This document shows positions 25,816 to 36,340 of a stretch of 64,000 bases of DNA, piece after piece (position 1 is the first letter of the stretch; every line of letters begins with the position of its first letter). The translations under genes were made by a program, and so were the position numbers. This DNA comes from Azoarcus sp. GTDB lineage: Bacteria; Pseudomonadota; Gammaproteobacteria; Burkholderiales; Rhodocyclaceae. Location of the stretch: assembly GCA_030604735.1 (NCBI GenBank), contig JAUVVG010000009.1, forward strand, positions 1 through 64,000, in the 5' to 3' direction. A model generated the notes under the pieces. The model did not search any database and was not told where the DNA came from. It was given only the letters and a program-made list of their open reading frames with translations.

Positions 25816-26397
25816 TTACCGGCCGTTGATAACCACCACCGCGATCACCACCAGCACCACGGTCGCCCAACCCAGGCGATCTACATAACGGTGCAGCATC
25901 GCCTCCATGCGCGGCCCACCGAGCGCCATCAGGCCGGCGACCAGAAAGAAGCGTGCCCCGCGTCCGATCAACGATGCGATCACGAAAGGCAGCAACACCA
26001 TCGACGCCGCACCGGCCGCGATCGTGAACACCTTGTAGGGAATCGGCGAAAAGCCGGCGATCAGGATGGCCCAGAAGCCCCACTTGTCGAACCATTCGGT
26101 GGCCTTGAGGTAAGCCTCCCAGTAACGTCCGTCCCGAATGAGGGGTTCGACCAGGTCGAAGGCAAACGCCCCGATCAGATACCCGAGCACACCGCCAGCC
26201 ACCGACGCGACTGTCGTGATCAGTGCAAACAGCCAGGCGCGCGAAGGGTTCGCGAGACTCATCGGGGCCAGCATCACGTCCGGCGGAATCGGAAAAAAGG
26301 AAGACTCGGCGAAACTGAGCCCCCCCAGATACCACGGGGCATGACGGTGCCTGGCCCAGACCATCGCGCGCTGATACAGCGGGGAAAAAATCTTCAC
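25816..26397 (-). CDS. YqaA/DedA-like (VTT domain) membrane protein
   Basis: A 193-residue inner-membrane protein of the YqaA/SNARE-associated (VTT) family. It shows LSFAESSFFPIPPDVMLAPM, with the family's E..F.PIPP.. re-entrant loop, then VASVAGGVLGYLIG and GFSPIPYKVFTIAAGAASM, a second re-entrant element. VTT proteins include undecaprenyl-phosphate and lipid translocases (DedA) but YqaA members are uncharacterised. I chose GTG at 26397, with GGAG five bases upstream and family-like length. It converges on mutL with 21 bases between stop codons. Confidence 0.87.
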   Translation of the reverse strand: MKIFSPLYQRAMVWARHRHAPWYLGGLSFAESSFFPIPPDVMLAPMSLANPSRAWLFALITTVASVAGGVLGYLIGAFAFDLVEPLIRDGRYWEAYLKATEWFDKWGFWAILIAGFSPIPYKVFTIAAGAASMVLLPFVIASLIGRGARFFLVAGLMALGGPRMEAMLHRYVDRLGWATVVLVVIAVVVINGR

Positions 26398-26714
26398 TGA
26401 AACTCCATCTGAATCGGCCGGCGAGAGCACCCCTGCCGGAACGGTCGCCATGATACCGCCAATCTGAAGGCACGGATGACGCGACGCTAGCGTCAGGGCT
26501 TACCAAGGCGGTCGATTCTTGGTTAAATAGCCATCCTTAGATGGACGCGCGATAAAAATCAAGCTGATACCGACCATGACGATGCCGTCGGAATGGCGAG
26601 AGAAGGGGGCAGACCCGGTCACGCCATGAGATTTGCGTGTGCCAGGTCGGCTTCCTGAGCCGTCCCGTTCTCACGTGGTCCCGCTGGATGTCGCCTTCAA
26701 CCCAGAATGACGCC
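26398..26714. other. Divergent intergenic region upstream of the diguanylate cyclase
   Basis: About 315 bases. It contains a small inverted repeat CCATC-CTTA-GATGG at 26531-26544 following an AT-rich TGGTTAAATAG stretch, possibly promoter-related. No gene is supported. Confidence 0.3.
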
Positions 26715-28484
26715 ATGACCTCTGCTCGCAAACATCATCCGGTCTCGCTCCGGTTGGTCCTCACCGTGCCCTATGTGGTGCTGGTGATCGGGCTGGCGGT
26801 CGCCATCGGCGTACTTTCCTACAAGGCGGGCAGCCAGGTCATCGCCACCTTGACCGGACAGCTACTGCTCGAAACCGTCGGCCGGATCACCCAGGCGGTC
26901 GACCGGCACATCATCGGGTCCGGCGCAGTGCTCGAATCCGCATTCCCCGAAGGCATGCCGGCCCCGGCGACGATAGAGTCCGATCTCGAAAACATCCGGA
27001 CCCGGTTCTGGATCGCGACCTCGCTCCACATGGACCCGAACAACTACGTCTATTACGGCAACGAAGCTGGACAGGGCCTGGGCTTGTATCGCCACTCGCT
27101 GGAGCACGCCGAGCTTCGCATGAAGCTCCAGGCAAGCGAGCGCCGAGCCATTTTCACTTACGAAGGCATAGATGGCTCGCTCGACTTCGTCCGCCGCGAA
27201 GAGCGGGTCTTCGACCCGCGGGTACGCCCCTGGTACACCGACGGCAAGAACCAGACCGGCCACACCTGGACTTCCGTGTACATCGACTTCGGCACCCGCG
27301 AACTGGTCGCTACCCGGGCCAGAAAAGTGCTGTCGCTCGAAGGCGAGTTCGAAGGCGTGGTGGCAACCGATGTCTCACTGAAGGCACTCAACGATTTCGT
27401 CGGCCAGCTCAGCGTGTCGCCGAACGGAATCGCCTTCATCATCGAGCCGGACGGCAGCCTGATCGCATCGTCCGCAACACCTAACGTGATCCCGCTCGCC
27501 AACGGCGACTATGCCAGGGTGTCCGGCCTAGAGAGCGAGCACCCGGTCCTGAGTGCGACGGTGAGAGCGATCATCGACCGGATCGACGAAGTCGGCGGCG
27601 TACTGCCCGACACCACCCAGACCCTGGCCATCCAGGCCGGACGGGAGCTCATCCATGCGGCCTTCGACCGGGTCCAGGACGATGCCGGCCTGGAATGGCT
27701 GACCGTGGTGGCATTGCCCAACAGCGACTATATGTCCGGCATCACCGGCAACGTGATCCGCACGACGATTCTCGCGGTGTTCGCCGTGCTGATCACGATC
27801 GCCATCGGCCTCGGCATCCTCGGCTGGGTCGCCGGCGACCTGCGACGTATCAAGGAGGCCGCACGCAAGGTCGGTGACGGCGAACTCGACGCGCCGGTGG
27901 GCGTGCACCGGCGGGATGAGATCGGCGAACTGGCGCGCAGCTTCGAAACCATGCAGCAACGCCTGCAAACCGACGAGCTGACCGGGCTGATGACTCGCGA
28001 GGCCTTCGTGCACCGCATCCGGAACCGGATTCGGGCCTATGAGCACGACCGCCGCAAGGGCCGGTTCGCAGTCCTGTTCATCGATCTCATCCGCTTCAAG
28101 GAGGTCAATGACCGACTCGGCCACGAGGCCGGCGACCGCGCCTTGCAGGAAGTCGCGCAGCGCTTGCGGGCCGGAGTCCGTGCCGAGGATCCGGTGGCAC
28201 GCTATGCAGGCGACGAGTTCGTGATCCTGCTCGAAAACGTCGATGGCTCCGATCACCTGAACCAAGTACAAAGCACCCTCGACCGTATCTTCTCGCAACC
28301 CCTCGAATCGCTAGGACAGGACAACCCGGTGGAAATCGGTGCGTCGGTCGGAGTCGCGCTCTACCCGGATGACGGTAGCAGTGCCGAATCCCTGCTGAAA
28401 CATGCCGACCACAGCATGTACGACCACAAATTCAGTGAACGGCGTGCCCGCGAAACGCCGCCAGCCGACTCTGGACCACGCTGA
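26715..28484 (+). CDS. Cache-HAMP-GGDEF diguanylate cyclase
   Basis: Membrane sensor making cyclic di-GMP from GTP. After a first membrane segment ([19 protein letters not shown]) comes a periplasmic dCache-type domain with [20 protein letters not shown] and [15 protein letters not shown] at about residues 170-240, a second membrane segment at about 345-370, a HAMP-like region ([19 protein letters not shown]) and a GGDEF domain. The signature is [13 protein letters not shown] (AGDEF, usually still active), and RAED five residues upstream fits an RxxD inhibitory site. Total 589 residues from the ATG at 26715, whose ribosome site is weak; an ATG at 26688 is possible. The stop is 4 bases before miaA. 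Confidence 0.92.
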   Translation: MTSARKHHPVSLRLVLTVPYVVLVIGLAVAIGVLSYKAGSQVIATLTGQLLLETVGRITQAVDRHIIGSGAVLESAFPEGMPAPATIESDLENIRTRFWIATSLHMDPNNYVYYGNEAGQGLGLYRHSLEHAELRMKLQASERRAIFTYEGIDGSLDFVRREERVFDPRVRPWYTDGKNQTGHTWTSVYIDFGTRELVATRARKVLSLEGEFEGVVATDVSLKALNDFVGQLSVSPNGIAFIIEPDGSLIASSATPNVIPLANGDYARVSGLESEHPVLSATVRAIIDRIDEVGGVLPDTTQTLAIQAGRELIHAAFDRVQDDAGLEWLTVVALPNSDYMSGITGNVIRTTILAVFAVLITIAIGLGILGWVAGDLRRIKEAARKVGDGELDAPVGVHRRDEIGELARSFETMQQRLQTDELTGLMTREAFVHRIRNRIRAYEHDRRKGRFAVLFIDLIRFKEVNDRLGHEAGDRALQEVAQRLRAGVRAEDPVARYAGDEFVILLENVDGSDHLNQVQSTLDRIFSQPLESLGQDNPVEIGASVGVALYPDDGSSAESLLKHADHSMYDHKFSERRARETPPADSGPR

Positions 28485-28488
28485 CACG

Positions 28489-29436
28489 ATGCCTGAACCC
28501 GCCCTGCTCCTGCTGGGCCCGACCGCGAGCGGCAAGACCGCCTGTGCGCTGGGCCTGGCGCAAACATTGCCGATCGAGATCATCAGCGTGGACTCGGCGC
28601 TGGTCTATCGCGACATGGACATCGGAACCGCCAAGCCGAGTGCCGACGAACAGGCGGCCTGCCCGCATCATCTGATCGACATCATCGATCCGGAACAAGC
28701 CTACTCGGCGGCCCGATTCTGCGACGACGCCTTGCGCCTGATGAACGAGATCAGCGCGCGCGGTCGCATTCCGCTGTTGGTCGGCGGCACCATGCTTTAC
28801 TTCAAGGCCTTGCGCGACGGCCTCTCCGATCTGCCCCGCGCCGATGCGGCACTGCGCGACGAGATCGACCAGCAAGCCGCGGCGGAAGGCTGGCCCGCGG
28901 TGCACGCCGAACTGGCCCGACTCGACCCGGCGGCCGCAGCCCGACTCGACCCAAGCGATGCACAGCGAATCCAGCGCGCACTGGAGATCGTGCGCCTGAC
29001 CGGGCATCCCTTGGCCGAGAGCTATGCACGCCGCGAACCCTGCCTGCTGACACATCGGCTCATCCCGTTCGCGCTGACCCCGACCGACCGCAGTGTATTG
29101 CACCACCGGATCGAACAACGCTTCGACGCGATGCTCGCGAGCGGCCTGATCGACGAACTCCAGATGTTGCAGTCCCGGTACCATCTGGAGGAAACCCTGC
29201 CGTCGATGCGCTGCGTCGGCTACCGCCAGGCCTGGGACTACCTCGCCGGCAGAATCGATCACGCGCAGATGCGGTTCAACGGCATCGCCGCGACCCGGCA
29301 ACTCGCCAAGCGGCAGCTCACCTGGCAGCGCCAGTTCCGCGACACCTGGTCCGAATTGCGCGAACTCGACTGCCTGTCCGCTACGCTGCTCGAGACGCTC
29401 CAGAACGAGGTCGAGGCCGCACTCGCAAACAGCTGA
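28489..29436 (+). CDS. miaA: tRNA dimethylallyltransferase
   Basis: Adds a dimethylallyl group to A37 of tRNAs reading U-starting codons. The 315-residue enzyme has the P-loop GPTASGKT at residues 10-17, [22 protein letters not shown] with the catalytic aspartate, HHLIDIIDP, and [18 protein letters not shown]-terminal features [17 protein letters not shown] and [12 protein letters not shown] are also standard. The ATG at 28489 fits the family N-terminus. It lies 4 bases behind the diguanylate cyclase gene rather than with its usual partners hfq or mutL; mutL is about 2.7 kb upstream on the same strand. Confidence 0.97.
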   Translation: MPEPALLLLGPTASGKTACALGLAQTLPIEIISVDSALVYRDMDIGTAKPSADEQAACPHHLIDIIDPEQAYSAARFCDDALRLMNEISARGRIPLLVGGTMLYFKALRDGLSDLPRADAALRDEIDQQAAAEGWPAVHAELARLDPAAAARLDPSDAQRIQRALEIVRLTGHPLAESYARREPCLLTHRLIPFALTPTDRSVLHHRIEQRFDAMLASGLIDELQMLQSRYHLEETLPSMRCVGYRQAWDYLAGRIDHAQMRFNGIAATRQLAKRQLTWQRQFRDTWSELRELDCLSATLLETLQNEVEAALANS

Positions 29437-29469
29437 CGCTCACGCTACGCGGTCGACTTGCACCAGAAA

Positions 29470-30798
29470 TCAGGCAATCCCGCGCAGATAGGAAACCAGA
29501 TAGAGCCAGCCGACGCAGATCACGAAACCGCCCAGGCAGTAGCGATAGTTCGACCGGGTCTGCACCACCGCCGACAAGCCAAAGCGACCTTGCAACGAGA
29601 GGTGAACGCCGGCCATCGGGTTGATCGACAAACCGACGCCCCAGGCCATCAGGAAGACCATCGCGAGCAGTTGTGGGTCCGGATTCAACGGCAGCAACCA
29701 GGCCGATGCGATGACGATGCTCACCACCGCATGAATGCCGAGGCCGGCCAATATCATCATGCAGGCCAAGGTCACCGCGGCTTCGAAGGGTCCGAAGGCG
29801 TCGAACGGCGTCCAGCCCGGAATCGTGTTCATCAGCGCCTGCAATCCGGTCGCGAACACCCCGGCCGCCAGAAAGAGCAGCATTTCGCCAGACATCGCCG
29901 GCAGGCGCCGCCCGGCATGACCGACAATCCGCTCGGCCGCCTCCGCTCGGCCCACCGTCACCTCCACCGACACCAGACTGACCGCCAGCGCGGCTGCCGA
30001 GATGATGGATAACGGCGACCAACTCGGCAAAAAGAAGTAACCGGCCGCCACGACCAGCGACAAGACCAGCGGCAACCACAGCGAATACAGCCGCATCGGA
30101 TAACCGACGAAACCCGCGAGACCCACTGTCGGATCGCGAGGAAGGTCCCAGGCAGACCACACCAGCACGATCAGCGCCAGCGGAAGGCCTGCCATCGCGA
30201 CCTGAATCAGGCTGGCGCCAGGCGAATAGGTCAGCACTACCGCCATCGCGGCGAAGAACGGCGACCACATGGCCCCAAGCAGAAAGCCGCGGGTCAGCAC
30301 CGAGGCCTGGGTGCGACTCAGGCCGGCCTTGCCCGCCATGCGTTCGGCCATGATGAACACCACCGACATGTTGATGACCGCCCCGAGCACATGGACACCG
30401 GCCAGGGTCTGCAACTGCGCGCTACGGCCGGTCGGCAGCGTCCCGCGCCCCCCACCGTCGATGCTGATCAGTTGCAGAAAACCCACGGAGGCCAGCATCG
30501 CCAGCAGTGCGGTGTTCTGAGTCAACAATCCGGACCAGGCCGGCGCCCCACCCCGTACCAATGCGGCGATCAGGGTCGCCACACCGAAGCCGGCGAGGAT
30601 CAGGCAGAACCGTCTTTGCTTGCTGTCCAGACGCGGCCAAAGGGCGGCACCGGCCAGCCAGGCCGCGACACCAGCCGGCCAGGCCGGCAAACCGGTGCCC
30701 GTTCCATGCAGTAGCGCGAAAAGAATCATCAGCACCATCATCCAGGCGGCAAGGCTTGAACGGGTACGGGAAAGGTTCTGCGGAAACGCTTCGGACAA
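29470..30798 (-). CDS. Polytopic membrane protein of unknown function
   Basis: About 442 residues with roughly twelve hydrophobic segments and few charges. Recognisable internal features are NMSVVFIMAERMAGKAGLSR, SPFFAAMAVVLTYSPGASLI, and a C-terminal half with GLGIHAVVSIVIASAWLLPLNP and GVGLSINPMAGVHLSLQGRFG. The layout of two similar halves with small-residue-rich NP-type loops resembles ion-transporter superfamily carriers, but I do not recognise a family. No ATG lies early in the frame: I propose TTG at 30798 just behind the RND pump stop; ATG at 30741 is an alternative. Its placement suggests cotranscription with the efflux pump. Confidence 0.65.
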   Translation of the reverse strand: MSEAFPQNLSRTRSSLAAWMMVLMILFALLHGTGTGLPAWPAGVAAWLAGAALWPRLDSKQRRFCLILAGFGVATLIAALVRGGAPAWSGLLTQNTALLAMLASVGFLQLISIDGGGRGTLPTGRSAQLQTLAGVHVLGAVINMSVVFIMAERMAGKAGLSRTQASVLTRGFLLGAMWSPFFAAMAVVLTYSPGASLIQVAMAGLPLALIVLVWSAWDLPRDPTVGLAGFVGYPMRLYSLWLPLVLSLVVAAGYFFLPSWSPLSIISAAALAVSLVSVEVTVGRAEAAERIVGHAGRRLPAMSGEMLLFLAAGVFATGLQALMNTIPGWTPFDAFGPFEAAVTLACMMILAGLGIHAVVSIVIASAWLLPLNPDPQLLAMVFLMAWGVGLSINPMAGVHLSLQGRFGLSAVVQTRSNYRYCLGGFVICVGWLYLVSYLRGIA

Positions 30799-30815
30799 GA
30801 GGTGCTCGCAACGAT

Positions 30816-33800
30816 TCAGGCCGGATCGGCCACACCATCGGCCGCCTCGACCACCTTGGCGCGTTCGCGTCGGGCAAGAAGGGTATAGACCGTCGGAACG
30901 ACGAAGAGGGTGAAGAAGGTCCCCAACAGCAGGCCACCCACGATGACCCAACCAATCTGCTGACGACTCTCGGCCCCCGCCCCGGTAGCCAACGCCAGCG
31001 GAATCGCGCCGAGCACCATCGCACCGGTGGTCATCAGGATGGGCCGCAGGCGCAGCGTGGAGGCTTCGATCACCGCTTCACGCAAGGCCATGCCCTTGTC
31101 CCTGAGCTGGTTGGCGAACTCGACGATCAGGATGCCGTGCTTGGTGATCAAGCCGACCAGCGTCACCAGGCCGATCTGGCTATAGACGTTGAGGGTGCCG
31201 CCGGTCAGGTATAGCGCGGCCAGCGCGCCGGTCATCGACAACGGCACGGTCAGCATGATGATCAGCGGATCGCGGAAGCTCTCGAACTGCGCCGCGAGCA
31301 CCAGGTAGATGAAGGCCAGCGCGAGCACGAAGGTCAGCGCGAGGCTCGCCGAACTGGTCTTGAACTCGCGCGACTGGCCATCGTAATCGACCGCATAGCC
31401 GGCCGGCAGGATGCGGTTGGCGGTGTCCTCGAGGAAGGCCAGCGCCTCGCCGAGCGAATACTCCGGGGCGAGGTTGGCGGTGATCCGCACCGAACGACGC
31501 TGGGCGAAGTGATTCAGCTCGCGCGGAGCGACCGTCTCGTCCACGCTCAGCAGATTGCTCAGCGGAATCATCTCCCCGCCGCGGCCGCGCACGAAGATGT
31601 CACGGATGTCGTGCGGTACGGCGCGCTCGCCGGCCTCGACCTGCACGATCACGTCGTACTGCTCGGCGTCCTGCTTGAAGCGGGTCACCTGGCGACCGCC
31701 CAGCATGGTCTCCAGGGTACGCCCGACCACATCCACCGACACACCCAGGTCGGCCGCGCGGTCGCGATCGACCCGCACCGCCAGTTCGGGGCGAGTCAGC
31801 TTGAGATCGGTGTCGGGTGCGACGAAGCCGGGATTACGGCGCACCTCGTCCATGATCAGCCCGGCGTATCGGTCGAGTTCAAGGTAGGAGTCCGACGTGA
31901 TGATCACGAAATTCACCGGTCGCTCGCGCACGTTCTGACCCAGCGAAGGCGGCGTCACCGGAAAGGCCTGGACCCCGGGGATACCCGCAAAACGTGGGAA
32001 AAGGCTGCGTGCGATCTCGCTCGAGTGGCGCTCGCGATCATCCCAGTCGCTCAAACCCACGAAGGAAATGCCCTGCGACACGGTCGGATTGCCCGACACC
32101 ACGAAGTAGCGCTCGACCTCGTCGGTGCTCGCGTAGATCTGCTCGAGCTGCCGCGCGTAGCGCTCCATGTACTCGATGGTCGCCCCTTCCGGGCCGGTGA
32201 AGACACCCAGGATCACCCCTCTGTCCTCGACCGGCGCGAGCTCCGACTGGAGGTTGTTCAACAACACCACCGACGCACCGGAAACGACCATAAAACCGAG
32301 CATCACCAACCAGCGCAGGCGCAACATCCGGGTCAGTACCCGCCGATAGCCGTCGTTTAGCCAGACCAGAAAGACCTCGATCGCGTTATACACCGGACCG
32401 TGCTTCTTCTCGTGCCGGAGCAGCTTGGAGCACATCATCGGCGACAGGGTCAGCGCCACGAAACCAGACACCATCACCGCGCCGGCCAAGGTCAGCGCGA
32501 ACTCGGTGAACAGCTTGCCGACCCGACCGGTCATGAACGCGACCGGGGTATAGACCGCAGCCAGCGTCAGCGTCATCGCGATCACCGCGAAGGCGATCTC
32601 GCGCGCACCCTTGAAGGCCGCCTGCACCGGCTCCATGCCTTCCTCGACATGGCGGTAGATGTTCTCGAGCATCACGATCGCGTCGTCCACCACCAGCCCG
32701 ATCGCAAGCACCAGCGCGAGCAGGGTCAGGGTGTTGATCGAGAAGCCGAACGCGAGCATCAGTGCGAACGCACCGACCAGTGAGACCGGAATCGTCACCA
32801 GTGGAACCAGCACCGAGCGCCAGCTGCGCAGGAAGAAGAAACACACGGCGGCGACCAGGAACACCGCCTCGGCGATGGTCATGAACACCGCCTGGATCGA
32901 GCGCTCGATGAACACGGTCGAGTCATACGAGATGTTCATGCTCATGCCGTCGGGCAACTGCTCGACGATGGTATCCAGTTCGACCCTGAGCGCCTTGGAC
33001 AAATCCAGCGGATTGGCGGTCGCCTGCTTGACCAGGCCTATCGACACCGCCGAGCGCCCCCCGAAACGCACCGAGGTCCGCTCGGATGCGGCACCGATCT
33101 CGACCCGACCGATGTCACGGATACGCACCGGGATGCCATCGGCCGTGGTGGGCTCGCGCACGACCACCGCCTCGAACTCGGCCGGCTCGGACAAGTTGGT
33201 CTGTGCGACCACCGAAAATTCGCGGGTCTGGCTCTCGATACGGCCGGCCGGCAGTTCCACGTTCTGGCGGCGCAGTGCGTCTTCGACATCCTGCGCGGTC
33301 AGGCGGAATGCGGCGAGTCGGTCGCGATCGAGCCAGATCCGCATCGAATACTTGCGCTCGCCGAACACCCGCGCATCGGCCGCACCCGGCAGGGTCTGCA
33401 GCCGCGGCTTGACGATGCGGTTGGCGATGTCGGTGACTTCCAGCGGCGAATGCCGGTCCGACGAGAAGGCGATCCAGATGATTGGATTGGCGTCGGCCTC
33501 GACCTTGGCGATCACCGGCTCGTCGATGTCGTCGGGCAAGGCCCGCCGCACCCGCGCGACCCGGTCGCGCACATCGGAGGCAGCGCTGTCGGCATCGCGC
33601 TCGAGCCGGAAACGTACCGAAATCTGGCTTCGCTCGGCACGGCTGATCGACGAAATCACATCGACGCCCTCGATGCCGGCAAGCGAATCCTCCAGCGGCT
33701 TGGTCACTCGAGACTCGACGATGTCGGCACTCGCCCCGCGATACGAGGTATCGACCGTCACCACCGGTTCGTCGATATTCGGATACTCCCTCACGCTCAG

Positions 33801-33893
33801 TTTGGTGTAGGACACCAGGCCGACCAGGACCACCAGCAGCGACAACACCGTCGCGAAGACCGGGCGCTTGATGCAGATATCGGAGATCACCAT
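30816..33893 (-). CDS. RND multidrug efflux permease (HAE1/AcrB type)
   Basis: Inner-membrane proton-driven pump subunit of 1025 residues. N-terminus MVISDICIKRPVFATVLSLL is typical, followed by the porter domain with YPNIDEPVVTVDT and RADRSQISVRF-like strands. The proton-relay aspartates are in GLVVDDAIVMLENIYRHVEEG within the fourth membrane helix, and the C-half repeats the helix bundle (GLITKHGILIVEFANQLRDKG). Such pumps export drugs, dyes or bile-salt-like compounds. It follows its adaptor gene by 14 bases. No outer-membrane channel gene is adjacent, so a TolC/OprM-type protein must come from elsewhere. Confidence 0.95.
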   Translation of the reverse strand: MVISDICIKRPVFATVLSLLVVLVGLVSYTKLSVREYPNIDEPVVTVDTSYRGASADIVESRVTKPLEDSLAGIEGVDVISSISRAERSQISVRFRLERDADSAASDVRDRVARVRRALPDDIDEPVIAKVEADANPIIWIAFSSDRHSPLEVTDIANRIVKPRLQTLPGAADARVFGERKYSMRIWLDRDRLAAFRLTAQDVEDALRRQNVELPAGRIESQTREFSVVAQTNLSEPAEFEAVVVREPTTADGIPVRIRDIGRVEIGAASERTSVRFGGRSAVSIGLVKQATANPLDLSKALRVELDTIVEQLPDGMSMNISYDSTVFIERSIQAVFMTIAEAVFLVAAVCFFFLRSWRSVLVPLVTIPVSLVGAFALMLAFGFSINTLTLLALVLAIGLVVDDAIVMLENIYRHVEEGMEPVQAAFKGAREIAFAVIAMTLTLAAVYTPVAFMTGRVGKLFTEFALTLAGAVMVSGFVALTLSPMMCSKLLRHEKKHGPVYNAIEVFLVWLNDGYRRVLTRMLRLRWLVMLGFMVVSGASVVLLNNLQSELAPVEDRGVILGVFTGPEGATIEYMERYARQLEQIYASTDEVERYFVVSGNPTVSQGISFVGLSDWDDRERHSSEIARSLFPRFAGIPGVQAFPVTPPSLGQNVRERPVNFVIITSDSYLELDRYAGLIMDEVRRNPGFVAPDTDLKLTRPELAVRVDRDRAADLGVSVDVVGRTLETMLGGRQVTRFKQDAEQYDVIVQVEAGERAVPHDIRDIFVRGRGGEMIPLSNLLSVDETVAPRELNHFAQRRSVRITANLAPEYSLGEALAFLEDTANRILPAGYAVDYDGQSREFKTSSASLALTFVLALAFIYLVLAAQFESFRDPLIIMLTVPLSMTGALAALYLTGGTLNVYSQIGLVTLVGLITKHGILIVEFANQLRDKGMALREAVIEASTLRLRPILMTTGAMVLGAIPLALATGAGAESRQQIGWVIVGGLLLGTFFTLFVVPTVYTLLARRERAKVVEAADGVADPA

Positions 33894-33907
33894 GGGCGAC
33901 GCCCTCC

Positions 33908-35077
33908 TCAGCCGCCGCCGGCGACGCCGGCCAGACCGGACCCGATGCCCTGGGCTGGCGACACGACCTGCACCGCGACCCCGTCGCGCAATTTCAACTG
34001 TCCGGCCGTCACGATCTCTTCACCTGGCGACAAGCCTTCGACGATCTCGACCATGGTGCCGCGCCGCACCCCGGTGCGCACCGGAACCCGCTCGACCTTG
34101 CCGTCGACCACACGATAAACATGATTGCCCTCGCCTGCCGAGGGCACGATCGCCTCCTCCGGCACTGACGTGACCGACGGGCGCTCGGCGAGCAGTACCC
34201 TTACCCGCGCAAACATGCCCGGGCGAAGCCGACCTTCGGGGTTGGCCATCTCGGCCCTCACCACCGCCGCCCGACCCTGCGCATCCAGTTGCGGATTGAT
34301 CGCGGTCAACGTGGCGGAAAAGCGTTCGCCGGGCAAGGTATCGCTGACGACATCGATCGCCTGCCCCGGCCGGATTCGCTGCAGGTAAGCCTCGGGCAGA
34401 CGAAAATCGAGCTTCAGCGTCGCGATATCCTCTAGATTGACCAGCGGATCGCCATCCTTGACGTAATCGCCGACGCTCACGTCGCGAATCCCGACCGTGC
34501 CGGAAAACGGCGCGACGATTCTCATCCGCTCCAGCCGCGCACCGGCGAGCTCGGCGGTCGCGCGCGCCACCGCCAGTCGGCTGGCGGCTTCCTCGCGGGC
34601 ACTCAGGCTGACGAAGTTGCGCTCGAACAGATCGGCCGTGCGCCTGAAGTTGGATTCGGCCAGTTCCAGGTTCGCCCTGGCCTGCTGGAGTTCGGCGCGT
34701 TGCACCGCCGCGTCCAGTTCGACCAGCAATTGACCGCGCGTGACCGACTGCCCGTCCTGAAAGTGGATGGCGCTGATTCTTCCCGACACTTCCGGGCGCA
34801 ACATCACAGACTCGTTAGAGCGCAGGTTGCCCACCGCCGCCGCTTCGTCCGGCATCGATACCGTCACCACCGACGCGACCTCGACCGCAATCGGCATCGC
34901 CCCGCCTGGTGCGCTTGCCCCTCCCGACTGAGCCGGAGCGACCGGCGACGATTGACTCGACGGCGAAGCAGTCTGCCATGGCAGCGGGAGCCCGCGTTGG
35001 GCATGCCACGCATAGGCCGCCAGCGCGATGATCCCGACCGTACTCAAGGACAGCACGAGAGCCTTGCTGGAAGCCAT
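33908..35077 (-). CDS. RND efflux periplasmic adaptor (membrane fusion protein)
   Basis: Connects the RND pump to an outer-membrane channel. The 389-residue protein has a single N-terminal membrane anchor (ALVLSLSTVGIIALAAYAWH), a Pro/Ser/Gly-rich linker, the lipoyl half-motif GRISAIHFQDGQSVTRGQLLVELD, a short hairpin (AELQQARANLELAESNFRR), the second lipoyl half RMRIVAPFSGTVGIRDVSVGDYV and a beta-barrel with LRPGMFARVRVLLA. It ends in a Gly-rich tail. It is the first gene of a three-gene leftward group with the pump and the unknown membrane protein. No local regulator is visible. Confidence 0.94.
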   Translation of the reverse strand: MASSKALVLSLSTVGIIALAAYAWHAQRGLPLPWQTASPSSQSSPVAPAQSGGASAPGGAMPIAVEVASVVTVSMPDEAAAVGNLRSNESVMLRPEVSGRISAIHFQDGQSVTRGQLLVELDAAVQRAELQQARANLELAESNFRRTADLFERNFVSLSAREEAASRLAVARATAELAGARLERMRIVAPFSGTVGIRDVSVGDYVKDGDPLVNLEDIATLKLDFRLPEAYLQRIRPGQAIDVVSDTLPGERFSATLTAINPQLDAQGRAAVVRAEMANPEGRLRPGMFARVRVLLAERPSVTSVPEEAIVPSAGEGNHVYRVVDGKVERVPVRTGVRRGTMVEIVEGLSPGEEIVTAGQLKLRDGVAVQVVSPAQGIGSGLAGVAGGG

Positions 35078-35187
35078 GCGCGCGAAACCTCTTCAGTGAT
35101 CAAAAAAATGAGTACCGGGGCGAGACCTTCTCCACGCGGCTGCGTCCCGGAGTGGTGGGATGACCGTTAAAACTTAAACGAGTTTCA

Positions 35188-36228
35188 TCAGGCGACGAGG
35201 GTTTGTGCCTCGCCGTCGGCCCGCTGGTCGATCCGGCCGATTCGGAAGACCTGCTCGCCGGCCGCGCAGAGCTGAGCCACCGCCGTGTCGGCATCCGCTT
35301 CGGCGACCACGACGACCATGCCGATGCCGCAGTTGAAGACACGGTGCATCTCGGCATCGGCGACGTTGCCCGCCTGCTGCAACCACTGAAACAGGCGAGG
35401 CATCTGCCAGCTGTCGGCCGCAATGCGGGCGGTCAGGTGGTCAGCGAGGATGCGCGGGACGTTCTCGGTCAGGCCACCGCCGGTGATGTGGGCCATGCCC
35501 TTGACGATGCCCGGTGTGGACGCCATCAGCGCGAGCAGCGGCTTGACATAGATGCGGGTCGGCTCGAGCACGACCTCGCGCAGCGGACGCCCGTCGAAAT
35601 CGGCATCGAGGTCGGGCTGGGCGAGTTCGATGATCTTGCGAATCAGTGAATAACCGTTGGAATGTGCTCCACTCGAGGCCAACCCGAGCACGACGTCGCC
35701 CGGCATGATCCGGCTGCCGTCGATCAGGTCGGCCTTCTCGACCGCGCCGACCGCAAAACCGGCCAGATCGTACTCGCCTTCCGGATACATGCCCGGCATC
35801 TCGGCGGTCTCGCCGCCGATCAGCGCGCAGCCGGCGAGTTCGCAACCCCGGGCGATGCCCTTGACCACATCGGCGGCGGTCTCAACATCGAGCTTGCCGC
35901 AGGCGAAGTAATCGAGAAAAAACAGGGGCTCGGCACCCTGGACCAGGATGTCGTTCACGCTCATCGCGACCAGATCCTGCCCGACCGTATCGTGCCGATT
36001 CCACTGGAAGGCCAACTTCAGCTTGGTGCCGACCCCGTCGGTGCCCGACACCAGCACCGGTTCACGGTACTTTTGCGACAGCGCGAACAAGGCACCGAAA
36101 CCGCCGATACCCCCCATCACCTCGGGTCGCATGGTCCGTTTGGCCAGCGGTTTGATCCGTTCAACCAGGTCGTCGCCAGCGACGATATCCACGCCGGCAT
36201 CTCGATAAGTCAGGGAGCTCAAAGTCAT
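35188..36228 (-). CDS. purM: Phosphoribosylformylglycinamidine cyclo-ligase (AIR synthetase)
   Basis: Fifth step of purine synthesis: ATP-dependent closure of FGAM to AIR. The 346-residue protein begins with [23 protein letters not shown], then [51 protein letters not shown] and [11 protein letters not shown], all diagnostic. C-terminal [18 protein letters not shown] and [11 protein letters not shown] are present. Normal length. It is divergent from the permease-hda cluster, an arrangement I associate with Rhodocyclales and other betaproteobacteria. Confidence 0.97.
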   Translation of the reverse strand: MTLSSLTYRDAGVDIVAGDDLVERIKPLAKRTMRPEVMGGIGGFGALFALSQKYREPVLVSGTDGVGTKLKLAFQWNRHDTVGQDLVAMSVNDILVQGAEPLFFLDYFACGKLDVETAADVVKGIARGCELAGCALIGGETAEMPGMYPEGEYDLAGFAVGAVEKADLIDGSRIMPGDVVLGLASSGAHSNGYSLIRKIIELAQPDLDADFDGRPLREVVLEPTRIYVKPLLALMASTPGIVKGMAHITGGGLTENVPRILADHLTARIAADSWQMPRLFQWLQQAGNVADAEMHRVFNCGIGMVVVVAEADADTAVAQLCAAGEQVFRIGRIDQRADGEAQTLVA

Positions 36229-36340
36229 TCCTTGCAGGACTCGACCCCGGTCATCGTGCTTGAGACGACAACATCAAGGGGCTACATTAACGGGTTTGGC
36301 GAACCAGACCGGCGCGCCAGTCAGGAAGATTTTACTTGAA

